NCBI GenBank assembly: GCA_030411725.1 | Contig: MU839850.1 | Location: 248,001-312,000, forward strand | Reading direction: 5' to 3' | From: Echria macrotheca | Taxonomy: Eukaryota > Ascomycota > Sordariomycetes > Sordariales > Schizotheciaceae | DNA length: 64,000 nt | In this document: positions 32,680 through 43,671 of the stretch, in pieces | Layout: every line of letters begins with the position of its first letter | Numbering within the stretch: position 1 is the stretch's first letter | Notes under the pieces: model-generated | The model's database searches: none | What the model saw: only the letters and a program-made list of their open reading frames with translations | Told to the model about the DNA's origin: nothing | Program-made: the position numbers and the translations under genes

Positions 32680-35600
32680 AAACAGGGCAAACCGCAGCAT
32701 TCCATTGAAAAAGCGAAATGTATATTTTTACATATTCGTTCAATCGGTCCCCTATTCAGACGGTGCTATTCACGACTTTTTCTGATCAGCAGTGTCTCGG
32801 GAAGCGAATCGTCAAGCGACACACACACTGTCGCCACGCAGAGACGGGAGAGGCTGCAATAAAGAAGAGAGGGTGGCACACAGAGAGAAAAAGGACGTGT
32901 GTTTGCCGACTGCCGACCACCGATGCAGAGTGACAAAAAGCCGACGGCCGACTTGTTGCAGACAAAAGGGTTAGGGTTTTTAGCCGGACAGCACCGAGTC
33001 AACGTTACAGTTGACGACACACGAGTCAAGCGGATGTGGGTGATAATATCGGCATTACTAAGTTTCAGCGACGCGATGCGGCGGCGCCTTCGTTGGTGAT
33101 GGACCTCTGTCTTGGGACCGCGGGTAAAGCGATTGCTTGATGCCATCAGGCTGTTTATTGTCCGTTGGTCTGGCGAGCGCATCTGGTGTTGCGAAAGGGT
33201 GTCACGTGATCTAGACGCTGACTTAGATGCAGCTGTTGTTGTTGTGATCTGCCGCGACTAAAATAAGCATGACAGGCAGTTGACAGATGGTGACGGTTTA
33301 CATCGATCTGACAACAAGGTGCAGCGACGCACACTATGCAACTAAGGTTGGTACCGACAGTCGATGCCCGGGACACACCGAGACCGTGGACTAGGAGACC
33401 GTCTAGTGTGCGGTACATGACAACGGGCATAAGGGAATGTCAACAGCGACTAGGCTGTATCCTGCACATACATATATCGGCAGCTAATAAGAGGAGCTAA
33501 TGTACCCCGGACGGACCAAAAACACCGTCCCAAAATCAACAAGCTTCTGCTTCGATGGCTTCCGATGAACCGACCGTCACGTCATGCCTTGTTCTAGCCT
33601 GCGAAGGAAAACTCTATTTCCTCCCTTCGCTCTGACTATTTGTCCAGAGAAAGGTAACGTCCGGAATGTGGGGTGTGGACCTGAATGTCAGAAGCTGAAT
33701 TCAGCCTGATTTTTGTCTTGAGCAGGCCCTCGGCGCCGACATCCCCAGCCCTTGGGTGTGTGCTTTTGCCTCCCGGGGAAGTGGTACCGATAGATTGCGT
33801 CCCTCCTCCTCCGATGATTCTAGGCTCTGCCGTGGTTCATTTATCGCTGCTCGTGGCGGCTGGCTGGCGGCGCATAATCCTGCGACTGGTAATCATGCAT
33901 CAAAAGGCTTTTGAAAAACAAAGTGAAGAGAATCAAGCGCATCCAACAGTGAGAACAGAAACTGCGAAATAGTTAGGTACTTGCGAATGACATGAACCAG
34001 TCATGACATGTCCGACCACCGCCACAGATAATAATCAAAAAAAAAGGAATCCTTAGGTATCCAGAACCTGACGTGAGCTTCCTAGTCCGATGGGATGGAT
34101 ATAATATCCTCCCAAAGATGCAGGAATAAGGCACAGCACAGGTGTTTCATCTCTTCCTCCACCAGGAAAAAAACAGATCCCTTCCTTCCTTCCTTCCCAC
34201 GTACTCGGGAATCAAACAAACACCGCCCTGTCATGCCATGTGGCATTGCCAGACCGTCGGACCGACCGTCTTCTTCCCATGGCCACGGGAATCTTGACAC
34301 ATGGTCATGAAACACGCAAACAAATCGGCAATTTTTTTCCCAGTATATGTTGCCGCTGCCAAAAAGACCAAAAGAAATTCTAGATGGGACGTTGGATCAA
34401 CCTCCAGAATGAAAAACCGGACCGATTCCGGCTGGACGGACACTAAACCAAAGGTGGGTGAGCACAATATCAAACACGCTCGGAGAATAAAAGTCTTTTT
34501 GACAGGTACAACGGGGGATCCGGAGGTTTCTACCCCCGACCCGACACACCACCCTTTTCTCTGGAAATATACTGCCCCTTCATGCAGGACGCAAGCCACA
34601 TTCTAAAGGGAAAGGGCAACGCACTACCGAGCCGCCCGCGGTCGCGGTGCCAGTAACCGAGGACTGGGAGTCATGGAAATTATCCGGGTCCCGGCCGGGA
34701 AATGTCAAAATTTGGGTTGGGAAGGGATGTGTGTTTTGGTTTGGTGCTCGGCTGTGTTTCCGGAGGGAAGGGAAACGTGTTGGTTCCTCCTGGGAGGCAG
34801 ACAGAGACGAGTTTGATAGGGCGGCGTTTGGGTGTGTATTCGGATGGTCTTGATCTGTCTACCTACCTATCTTGCTGGGTTTTGTGAACTTACCTATTAA
34901 AACTCCATGTTGGGACTTCTTCTGCGAGCCTACCCATGTACGTAGCGAGTAACCACCCAATATAGCGTCGCGTTGGCTTCCATGAGACAGTGAGTCAGTC
35001 ATTCCATGGACTGGTCGACGGGTCTCTAGAGTAAGGTATATAAGCAGCTTGATATCGCTACCCTAACCTTCCCAAGCAAGCAAATCCCAAGGTATACATA
35101 TAATATCCTCGGCACGAGACTCCCGACCCGTAACCCGCCCGCGTAAGGTAGTGTACGTTCCAGACCCATCCCCTTCCTTCTTCCCAAAATCCCGTGTGCC
35201 AAATACCAATAAAATAACCGGTATAGTCCTAGTAACAACGTCCGACCCGACCGACCCACCGTCCTTTTTCGACGACACGACACAGTGTCTTGATACGGTG
35301 TCCTACCTTACCTGTGCCCCGTCCCCTTTGGGTTTGATATTCCACCCCCTTCTTTCTCCCCCCTGGGTAAAAATCCCGAGCTGGGAGGTCGGGTTGGCCC
35401 CTTGTTATGTACCTTGATACCTTGCTAAGACCTAGTCTGTGGAAGGATAAATGGTCAGTCGGGGAAATGTAAAAACAAATAAAAAGATGGGAAAAATAAA
35501 CCATGTAACCATGTGGTTTTGCTCAGACCCGCCGTTCTGCATGCGGGTATGCTTGCGAATTACTTTGCTGCAAGCCACCCGTCCTATATATCGCCTGTCG

Positions 35601-35811
35601 TCTGTCGGTTGTTTAAGGCAAAACCCATCATCCATGTCGGAGAGACTGGTCTGGACTGGGACGGTCTAGATGGGGCAGGTTGGGGCTAATCTACCTACCC
35701 CAGCGAGCAGTTCCACGCGAGGGTGTCCTTTAGATGTCATGTCTGTGCGTGCTCTAGACCACCTCGTGCTCAAACAACACCTTCCAGCGTGATACGCACG
35801 GTATCTACCTA

Positions 35812-35838
35812 CCACTACCTACCTACCTACCTACCTAC
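35812..35838. repeat. (CCTA)n tetranucleotide microsatellite
   Basis: About six tandem CCTA/ACCT units. Shorter copies of the same motif are scattered nearby (36001-36014, 36575-36590) and again at 42605-42625 and 42828-42841. Confidence 0.9.
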
Positions 35839-36917
35839 TTCCCGACACTCTCACCATGGGGAGACATAAGAACTAGGTAGGTACCCGACTAAATATTCCA
35901 TCCCCTTACGAAGAAATTGGCTGGCTGGGACAAAGGTAGATAAGGTACCTAAGATACTCGTCCTTCCCCCCCGGCTGGCGAGGTAGTTCCGTAAATACCA
36001 ACCTACCTACCTAGGTAATCAACATGCAACACACACCTGCACGTTGAATTGTTTTTTTGTCCTCTTCCCTTTTCCTATCTCCCCATTGTCGTTGTCGTTG
36101 CCGTTGTCTTTGCACTCGCCAGGGAATTAAAACGGGTAGTGTAGACTGATCAAATACCGCTTCTGCCCTTTTTTTTGTCGGTGAGACACACAGCCTTAAA
36201 GAGCTGGGATGTACGGTTGTATGTTTTGATAACTATAACGAAAAAAGAGTGCATGTTATCTATGTGTCTGAAGCAGTAATCTCGAAATCCATTCCCCAGT
36301 ACAAGCCTTACCGCAGAAATGCCTTGGTTGGGAGTGTGTCGTTTAGCTTGTATCCTAGACATATCCTTGACCGCCCACCAGTGGAAAGATATCTTTTAAA
36401 CTCATTTTTTGCTCCTTTGAATCTGGTAGTGTTGACTCATAGACTTTTGAAAAGCCCGTGTTTGATTTATCATCCCAGGTATAAAACTGTAAGAAATCAA
36501 GGCTACTCCCAGTCTCGTCGAAATCAGCCAAGGTGGCAGGTAATAATAAATGTGAGCCCTTAAAAAGACTTTGGTACCTACCTTACCTATGGAACCTTGG
36601 ACTTGGGGAAACGAGGCCATCGCCACTGTTGGCTAGCCTGTGTCTTTGTTCGGGGCGCAGATCTGGATCCTACGACCCGTACCGTTCGTGACCCTTCTCA
36701 GCCTACAGTTGTACATAAGGTCAGTCCAATACTGTCTCAGTGGTCTCATCAACTGGAAGAGCCCAATTCAATGCCCTGCCCTCCGAGAATGCCTCCCCTC
36801 CATCCGCTGTATCCCACGCAAGTCTATACTGCTCTCTACCCTTCATCCAAAAGAAACCAGTTTTCTAACGCCAACCCTGCATCCAGTAAGTCTATCCAAA
36901 CCCATCCCCACCCAAAC

Positions 36918-38567
36918 CTACCCCTTATTCTTCCCCCCCTTATCCCTCATCAAATAATTCCCACCCACAACAACCTTGAACACCCCATACAGCCCAGCAA
37001 CAGGCCACACCCGTCTCGCGCGGGCCCTCACCCTAGCTCCCCACGACGCCCTCTCGGCCGCCTCCTCGGCATCAACATCCACCCGGACCTTGTCAAACAC
37101 ACTCGGCAGATACCCCGCCCCATACCGCCCCCGGAGCTCGTCATACCCAGCCCGATCATACTGCGCCCAGAACTCGTCCTCGGTGTAGTACGCATGCGCA
37201 TACAGCCACTTCTTCCCGCCGTACTCGCCCACTTTCTGCTCGAGCACCCGATTCCGCCTTACACACTCCCTTCTCGGCGGCGTCCTCCGCCGCGTCGGGG
37301 AGCCGCCCCAGATGCCAAAGTTGAGCAGGTCTGCAGCGGAGGACGGATCGGCGAACGCGGCGTGCAGGCCGTGTGCGGCGTCGGGGCCGCCGTCCCGGCG
37401 CACGCGCAGCGGGCACAGCCAGAGCGGGTAGATGTGGAACTGGTCATGTAACCAGACGGCAAAATCGGCGGCGTGGGCGTAGGGGATCCCGACGTCCTGG
37501 ACGATGTGGAAGTCGGCGAGGCGGCTGTGGTGCAGGGCGCGGTACATGACGCGCGTGTGCATGAAGGGATCTAACAAAAAGCGGGTGAGGCGGTTGAATG
37601 GCGTCAGGAAATAGCGGTAGGCGTAGCGGCCGGTCCAGAAGGCGCCGCGGTCGTATCGGAAGAGATAATCGGTCAGGGGGATGAAGTCGGTTATTGTCGT
37701 GCCTGGCGTTTTCTTGAGTTTTTTCTCGACCGCCTGCGCGTGCACGTAGAACCAGGGATCGCGGGCCCGGAGGAGCCGCGTCGGGGCCGTCCCGTCCGGG
37801 AGGCTGTCTACCAGGCGGCCGGTGCAGATGACGGTCGAGTCTAGGGAGAACGCAATACCGTCGACATAGTGGTGCTGCGTTGCGCCCTCGCCCGTCTCGG
37901 CGCGGAGAGCGTCTACCGCCTTTGCAAAGTTGTCAAAGTGACGATACTCGAGCTCGACGTATGCAGCCGCCTGGTGCAGCTGCACCTCGAGCAGCGTCAC
38001 AATGCCCATAGTCCCGAAGGCCGAGGCGGCGCCCCAGAACAGATCGGGCTGTTCTGTCTTGGAGGCGCGCGCAACCTCGCCTGTAGCCAGAACGATCTCG
38101 ATGGTGTTTATGGTGGCGTCGAACGCACCGTACCGAAAAGAGCTGCTCTCGCCCGAGGTGCCTGAGAAGCCGCCGCCGACGGTGATGCCGGGGAACTCCA
38201 TCACGACGAGCGGGACGAGGTTGTGTTTGAGAGAAGCGGCGAGCAAGCAGTCCATGGGCACGTTCGGCTCGACCAGGGCGGTTTTCCGGACAGGGTCGAC
38301 GTGCAGGACGCGATGCAGAAAACTGGTGTCGACCGTGTTGTTGCGCTGCCGCTGCGACCGGCGCGTGCTGTTGGTGGCTCCATGGTAGACCCGGAAAGGG
38401 GTTTTGGTCTCGTGCAGCTGTCGAACGCGCGAGGCAATCTTGTCTACGGCGGCCTCGTGGGCTTCCATGTTCGCCTTGATGCGGACGACATGAGGTGGAC
38501 GGCTGAGGTTGTCAGATGGATCCACTTTCCAGCGCCCTCGTCCTATTGGTCGCTGCGGTGAGTTCAC
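36918..38567 (-). CDS. Delta24-sterol reductase (DHCR24/DWF1)-like FAD flavoprotein
   Basis: A single intronless exon of 549 residues on the minus strand. The N-terminal two-fifths is a VAO/PCMH-type FAD-binding domain: RVYHGATNST, FLHRVLHVDPVRKTALVEPN, then FPGITVGGGFSGTSGESSSF and YGAFDATINTIEIVLATGEV. This corresponds to the TVGGL...GTGIESSS region of DHCR24. LFWGAASAFGTMGIVTLLEV follows, and the C-terminal domain has FHIYPLWLCPLR and KKWLYAHAYYTEDEFW. In animals and plants the family reduces the C24 double bond of sterol side chains using NADPH and FAD. Ascomycetes make ergosterol by C24-methylation and do not need that step, so the substrate here is unknown. Alternatives are other VAO-type oxidoreductases, but overall length and the GESSS motif favour this family. 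The start is the first ATG of the frame. Confidence 0.85.
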   Translation of the reverse strand: MNSPQRPIGRGRWKVDPSDNLSRPPHVVRIKANMEAHEAAVDKIASRVRQLHETKTPFRVYHGATNSTRRSQRQRNNTVDTSFLHRVLHVDPVRKTALVEPNVPMDCLLAASLKHNLVPLVVMEFPGITVGGGFSGTSGESSSFRYGAFDATINTIEIVLATGEVARASKTEQPDLFWGAASAFGTMGIVTLLEVQLHQAAAYVELEYRHFDNFAKAVDALRAETGEGATQHHYVDGIAFSLDSTVICTGRLVDSLPDGTAPTRLLRARDPWFYVHAQAVEKKLKKTPGTTITDFIPLTDYLFRYDRGAFWTGRYAYRYFLTPFNRLTRFLLDPFMHTRVMYRALHHSRLADFHIVQDVGIPYAHAADFAVWLHDQFHIYPLWLCPLRVRRDGGPDAAHGLHAAFADPSSAADLLNFGIWGGSPTRRRTPPRRECVRRNRVLEQKVGEYGGKKWLYAHAYYTEDEFWAQYDRAGYDELRGRYGAGYLPSVFDKVRVDVDAEEAAERASWGARVRARARRVWPVAGLYGVFKVVVGGNYLMRDKGGKNKG

Positions 38568-40964
38568 TTGTACTCGATCCGAGTCTCAAGTTTGGTGGTT
38601 ATAAACAATGGCTAACTACTTGATACTGGATTGTGATACTAACATCTGGCCAATCCATGGTGTTGAGGCTCCGCAAGGCATACTCCGGACTGTGCTGAGC
38701 ACGAACACCAAGAACCCTGTCTCGAAGTCTACGTTGGGTACCTATGTAAGGTTGAGTTTGCTTACCGCTCCAAGTCAGCCGGCAAGGCTGGCGGGGGACC
38801 CGGGGCCGGCCCAGGGAGCAGACACTCCATCCATAAGGTCTACACCTATCCGACGAGTTGGTCGAATCGACACTTGTGCCCGGCAGCAAAGCAGCACCTC
38901 GGCGTTACATTCATCCTCCACACCCGTGCTTACTGACCTCGACCACACAAAGCTCGGATCATCGTTCTTGTCGTCTAGACACCTCACCCTCTGGTGTATC
39001 CTCAACTCCCTCATACGGATCCGGATCCGGATGCGTATGGTGAAATTCTGCAATGCGCGCACAACACCAACACGCATCAATCAGTAACCGCCCAATTTGT
39101 CACGCCATTTTCCGTTCCTCAGATTCCGTCTGGCACGCGGCATCGCGATTCCGTCCGCGGCTACCCTCGGCCGACCCGGAGTTTTGGTTTTTGCTGAACA
39201 AGAACTGCAAATTCTCAACCGATCACACGGTCTGCCTCTTTTCTCTGCAACATCACGGTCTAGTCTAGAGTCGGGGACCGCAGAAAGAGGCGCCCGTTCG
39301 GAAGTCACGGGGAGTGTGGCGATCTGATGCCAAGTTCGACAAGAAGCGAACAAGCGCGAGAGAGCGAGTGAGCTGCAGAGGAGTAAGAGAGAGAGACCCA
39401 AACAAAACAAACCAATCACATTTTACAGACTGCAAGATGGTGGCATGACACATGACCACCCTGGTTTTTGGACAAGAGATTTTCCCTGACGAACAGACTC
39501 GAAAAGAGAAGAGAAATCTCCATGCAACCACCATCACGTAATCCGAGTGGTGATGTGCTCGAGTGCCGGCATTAGACTGCTATTCGTTGGAGAAGGGGGT
39601 GTGGTCGATCATCAGCCATGCAGCTGGCAGAGGAAGTGGGGTTTTTTGAAGGGCGAATTGACAGTTTTCACGGGGAGACGGGGAGCGGCTTTGGGCTTTG
39701 ACAAGTTAAGAATCGCGGCAGCTTCGGGGAGTTGCAACACACCTCCCCGATCTCTGTTCCCGCGCGCCGCAGGGTCTTCTTGTCGGTGTGATGATGAATG
39801 ACTTTTTCCTCTCTCACAAAGCTTCACATTTCTCTGGGTGTGGCTTGTTTTACTGTCTGTGATGGTCCATGCGCGGGTTGCCGAAGGTCAATGCCAAGGT
39901 TTCCCCGCACTTTTTTCTTTTGGTCTCTGTTGTGGCTTGTCTCATCTTTGCAACGGCCTGCAGCGGGCGGACGCCCAGCGACGGTTTACTCCAGAAGACG
40001 TCATGTGTTCGGTCGTAGGTGCGTGATGCGTGATTCGAGAAGAATCCCCCGGCGCGCGCGCGCCCGACCGACCACGGCCCGGGGGTTTTCGTATTATCAA
40101 GCTGAGCGAGCGGAATCAATCAAAAATTCTGTCGGGTGCTGACGTGCGGATAAAGCGGGTCTTGGTCGTTGACAAGTCCTCCGAACATGCCGGAGCTGGG
40201 GAGGAAGGGAGGAGGTGGTGGGGCCACCCGAGCCCGGAGAAGAGAGACTGAGAGTTGAGTACACACCCTTGCATGTTTCGACCCAGAGCCTTATGAGGAC
40301 GGACCTGTCCTGTCCTGGGGGGAACGTGCTCGATCTGGTTGGGCGCGGACATGTTTCGGCACGGCACGGCGACTGGACGGGTGTGACACTGACGGTGGTG
40401 TTGTTTCGATCTGCGTGTGTCTTCTCAAAAAAGGGGGTCCAGGTGTTGTTACTAGGGGGTGTGTGTGCAGTCTGCAATACATGGTCGACATCATGAACTC
40501 ATGAAGCCTTCACTCGATGGCCAGGCGGCAACGGGCGTGCCCTGACTGACGGTGGGCGGGGGCCTTGTCAATGTGTCAAATCCATGCCCGATCGCCTCGC
40601 TCTTGATGAGATGCTTATTCACAGAACCACATCCCATTCTAACGATCAGATGACTCCGACTGGCCCAACCTGCCGCGACCTGCAGCTGGTACCGGAGTGC
40701 TCGGGCTTCGGTTTGGACTGAAGTGGTGATGGCATCTCCGACACCTCGAGTCTCTGCTCGGAACATGCGCAACATGGGCTCCGGGCCAACCGTATAAGAC
40801 CCTTCCTCTGACCCTCTCCCGACCACTTCTTTTTGTTTCTCATTCCACTGTCGATCAGCTGCTGCTAATATCACCTCCTTTTGACACATCCCAACCCAAC
40901 CCAGCCTTGTCCTCCCATCACGTGTGTATCCTTTGATAGGATCCCGACTTAGACAGAGACAAAT
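38568..40964. other. divergent intergenic region
   Basis: 2.4 kb between the divergent sterol-reductase-like and opsin-related genes. It contains their promoters. Open frames such as 38608-39087 look non-coding. No RNA gene or mobile element was recognised. Confidence 0.6.
40791..40840 (+). promoter_or_regulatory. probable core promoter of the opsin-related gene
   Basis: A TATA-like cgtataagac at 40791-40800 is followed by a pyrimidine-rich tract (ccttcctctgaccctctccc and on), ending about 125 bp before the ATG. This is the usual layout of strongly expressed fungal promoters. Inference from sequence only. Confidence 0.5.
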
Positions 40965-41877
40965 ATGGCAATCCTCGTCCGCGAGAACGACGCGCTCAGC
41001 ATCAACCCGCCCCCGGCGGCTGACAACTTCTTGACCACCAATGGCTCCAACTGGCTGTGGGCCGTGACGGCCATCTACCTCTTCACTGCCGTATGTCCCC
41101 CCTTAGCATTGATGTCACTATCCACATACTAACAAGTGATAACAGCTCGTCGCCTTTGGACACTCATTCGCCGCCCGCTCCGGCGAGCGCTTCTTCCACT
41201 ACCTCTTCATCGTCGCCAACCTGGTCGGCACCATCGCCTACTTCGCCGCCGCCTCGGACCTCGGCTGGTCCCTCGTCGGCGAGTCCAACTCGCTCAGCCA
41301 CGGCTTCACGCGCCAGCTCTTCTTCGTCAAGTACATCCTCTGGGTCGTCTCGTTCCCCGTCGTCGCCATCGCCCTCGGCGTGCTCTCGGGCGTCAGCTGG
41401 GCCACGATCCTCTACAACGTGGCCGTCAGCTGGATCTGGGTCGTCAGCTACCTCGTCGGCGCCTACGTGAGCACCAACTACAAGTGGGGCTTCTTCGCCT
41501 TCGGCACTTTTGCCTGGCTGATCCTGGCCCTGTCGACGCTGCACTTTGGCCGCCAGGCGTCGGTCCGCGTCGGCGTCAACCGCGACTACTTGCTCCTTGC
41601 CGGCTGGGCCAACCTGCTCTGGCTCTTGTATCCCATCGCCTGGGGCCTGTCGGACGGCGGCAACCGCATCGGCGTCGTCGCCTCGTGGATCTTCTTCGGC
41701 ATCCTCGATGTGCTGCTCGTCCCCGGCCTGACCTATGCCATCCTTCTCCTGTCGCGCAGGTGGGACTATGGCCGGCTCAACATTGCCTTTACGCAGTACG
41801 GCCGCGTCGCCACGCGTGAGGGCACCTTCCCCGAGAAGACGACGGCCCCGGCTGCTGCGCCTGCTGCTGCTGTCTAA
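40965..41877 (+). CDS. opsin-related protein (ORP/Yro2/Hsp30 family), retinal lysine absent
   Basis: Two exons, 40965-41090 and 41146-41877, giving 285 residues; the 55-nt intron has an actaac branch site. Seven hydrophobic helices show microbial-rhodopsin order: WLWAVTAIYLFTALVAFGHS (helix 1), FFVKYILWVVSFPVVAIAL (helix 3) and WIFFGILDVLLVPGLTYAIL (helix 7). Aligned with bacteriorhodopsin, the retinal lysine (K216) is Val234, proton acceptor D85 is Leu107, and R82 is Lys104; D212 is kept as Asp230. It therefore cannot bind retinal by a Schiff base or pump protons by the known cycle. This places it with fungal opsin-related proteins and yeast Yro2/Mrh1/Hsp30, stress-induced plasma-membrane proteins proposed to act in membrane or proton-ATPase homeostasis. 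The tail is short and ends in an Ala/Pro-rich stretch. Confidence 0.92.
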
Positions 41878-43671
41878 TAAGTCTTGATGACTTGAGACAT
41901 AAAAAAATGGATGTGACGAACGACACTCGGCTTTTTCTATACCATGTGCATTTGTTTACGGCGCGCGTCGATACCCCACCCCAGTTAGACTTGACAGAGA
42001 GGCCGAGTGTTGCTCACTAGTCCATGGCGACTTGAAAACCTGGATGGATGATTGCCTCCTTTTTTCCATCTGTCTGTCTCTATCCAGAACACACACGCAA
42101 ACACGACACTCCCAAAAAAGAGAAAAAAAAAGGTCTTGTACTGCTTTCTGTTAAGCTACGATACGGCTGCTGTAATGTTTTGAACGAAAAGAGATACCCT
42201 ACGCTCGCTATAGAATTTCGGGAAGGGGAAAGGAATGGGAAAGGAAGTGGTGGGTTGTAATGTGTAATAGGGAGGAGGTAGAGTTAGCAGGAAAAAAAAT
42301 AATACAAAAAAGTAAAACCAACGCTGAAGAAAAAACTGCGCTGCTGAGTGTGTAATTTGCGGAGTGTACATACTTGTTGTAGCTGTCAGCCTTTGGATAG
42401 AACCCTCCACTTCTCGTGCGCAGCTGTCTTATATAACTTATATGTCCTGCTCTGGATCTCATGGTTACTACTGCTTGAATGTCGTTGCGGTTCAAGACCC
42501 CCCCAAAAAATAAAAGAAACACACCTACCTAAGCAATACAAATCTTACCATTTGCACAAACCGGCGGCCACCACCGGAATTTTTCCTGCCTGTGTCTCTC
42601 CCTGGCTTACCTACCTTACCTACCTCCTTAGCCCATAACAAACAAAAGAAATGACGAAGTCACTCCATAACCATCGGAAGTCCTCCACCTCGGAAGAAAT
42701 ATTCGCAAAAACAGAGAGGGAGGGGTTGGAACGAGAAGGGAAAAACAAAACGGAAGGCGGGTCATGCATGCTCCTCACCGGTTCATATACAAACAAATAC
42801 GGACAAAGTCATCAGAGAAGAGTCTACACTACCTACCTACCCAGATGCTAGAACTAGGGACATGTAAAAAAACACGTGTCGAGTATCATTGGCGTTGGGC
42901 CCACGACCAACGGAAAAAACACAACATAAGAAGAGCTTGCTGCATATATATTGAGATTCTGTACAGAGACCGGTTATATATATGTATATATGTATATACG
43001 GACAGATAGATAGATAGAATCCACGACGACGACGACGACGACGGCACCACATCATACAAATTCCCACACCCTTGGCACACACTCAAGAGAACAACATACT
43101 CCCTCTCCCGGGGCATCACCAGCAAACCTCTAGAACTAGACCATCGAGTCCAAAACAGCCATCGCACAACCGCAACATGCTCGATTCACTCAAACCCCAA
43201 CACCTTCCACTGCATACCTAGGTATTATCCATACAATAATAATAAACATCTCTGTCCCCGCTGACCGCTAACCGCTGACATAGGCCACACTAGACCATCA
43301 CCCATCACAGTTCTAGCCGCAATATTACAGCAGCGTCTCCTGATTCACATTCTCACATGAACAACATAATCATGGAAAAACACAAGACTCGCAGACCAAA
43401 CAATATCATATTACACTAAAAACATCGCTCATTCCTTTTCATGGTTCGCTGTCCCAGTCCCTTATATGCATACAATCCCATCCTTGGAGACCGCCTATTG
43501 TTATTGACACCCAGTTCCACCTCCCCTGGTAGAAAAGAAATGCGAAATCAGCCGCAGCGCTCGGAGCCTGTACTCCTCGTCCTCATCCCTATGGCCGCTG
43601 CGAATGTGATGCCAAAGCCGGGGCGACGTTGATCCGGGCCTGCACAGGAGTGACCAAAATAGGAGAATAAC
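41878..43671. other. intergenic region (convergent 3' ends)
   Basis: Between the 3' ends of the opsin-related gene (+) and vid28 (-). It carries A-rich runs, CCTA motifs and copy B of the dispersed element with its microsatellite-rich end. No gene was seen. Confidence 0.65.
42976..43320 (-). repeat. dispersed non-coding element, copy B
   Basis: Reverse complement of copy A (24650-24918). On the minus strand it begins gcggctagaactgtg at 43320 and stays closely similar for about 190 bases. It then carries (CGA)n at 43022-43042, (GATA)n at 43003-43018 and TATA-rich sequence. It starts 352 bp after the vid28 stop codon, in sense orientation to vid28. Confidence 0.85.

Larger units (their letters stand above)
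30343..36917. other. 6.6-kb region without a recognisable gene upstream of veA
   Basis: Bounded by the 5' end of veA and the 3' end of the sterol-reductase-like gene, both on the minus strand. Long frames occur in its GC-rich part (30.6-32.6 kb) on both strands, but none has a domain, consistent splicing or protein-like composition. It contains simple repeats at 32242-32264, 32666-32679 and 35812-35838. It probably includes the veA promoter and a long leader. A non-coding RNA cannot be excluded. Confidence 0.6.

Noticed and set aside
36597..37451. 284-codon plus-strand frame overlapping the sterol-reductase-like gene
   Set aside because: Antisense to a conserved GC-rich coding region; the translation is Pro/Arg-rich without family features.
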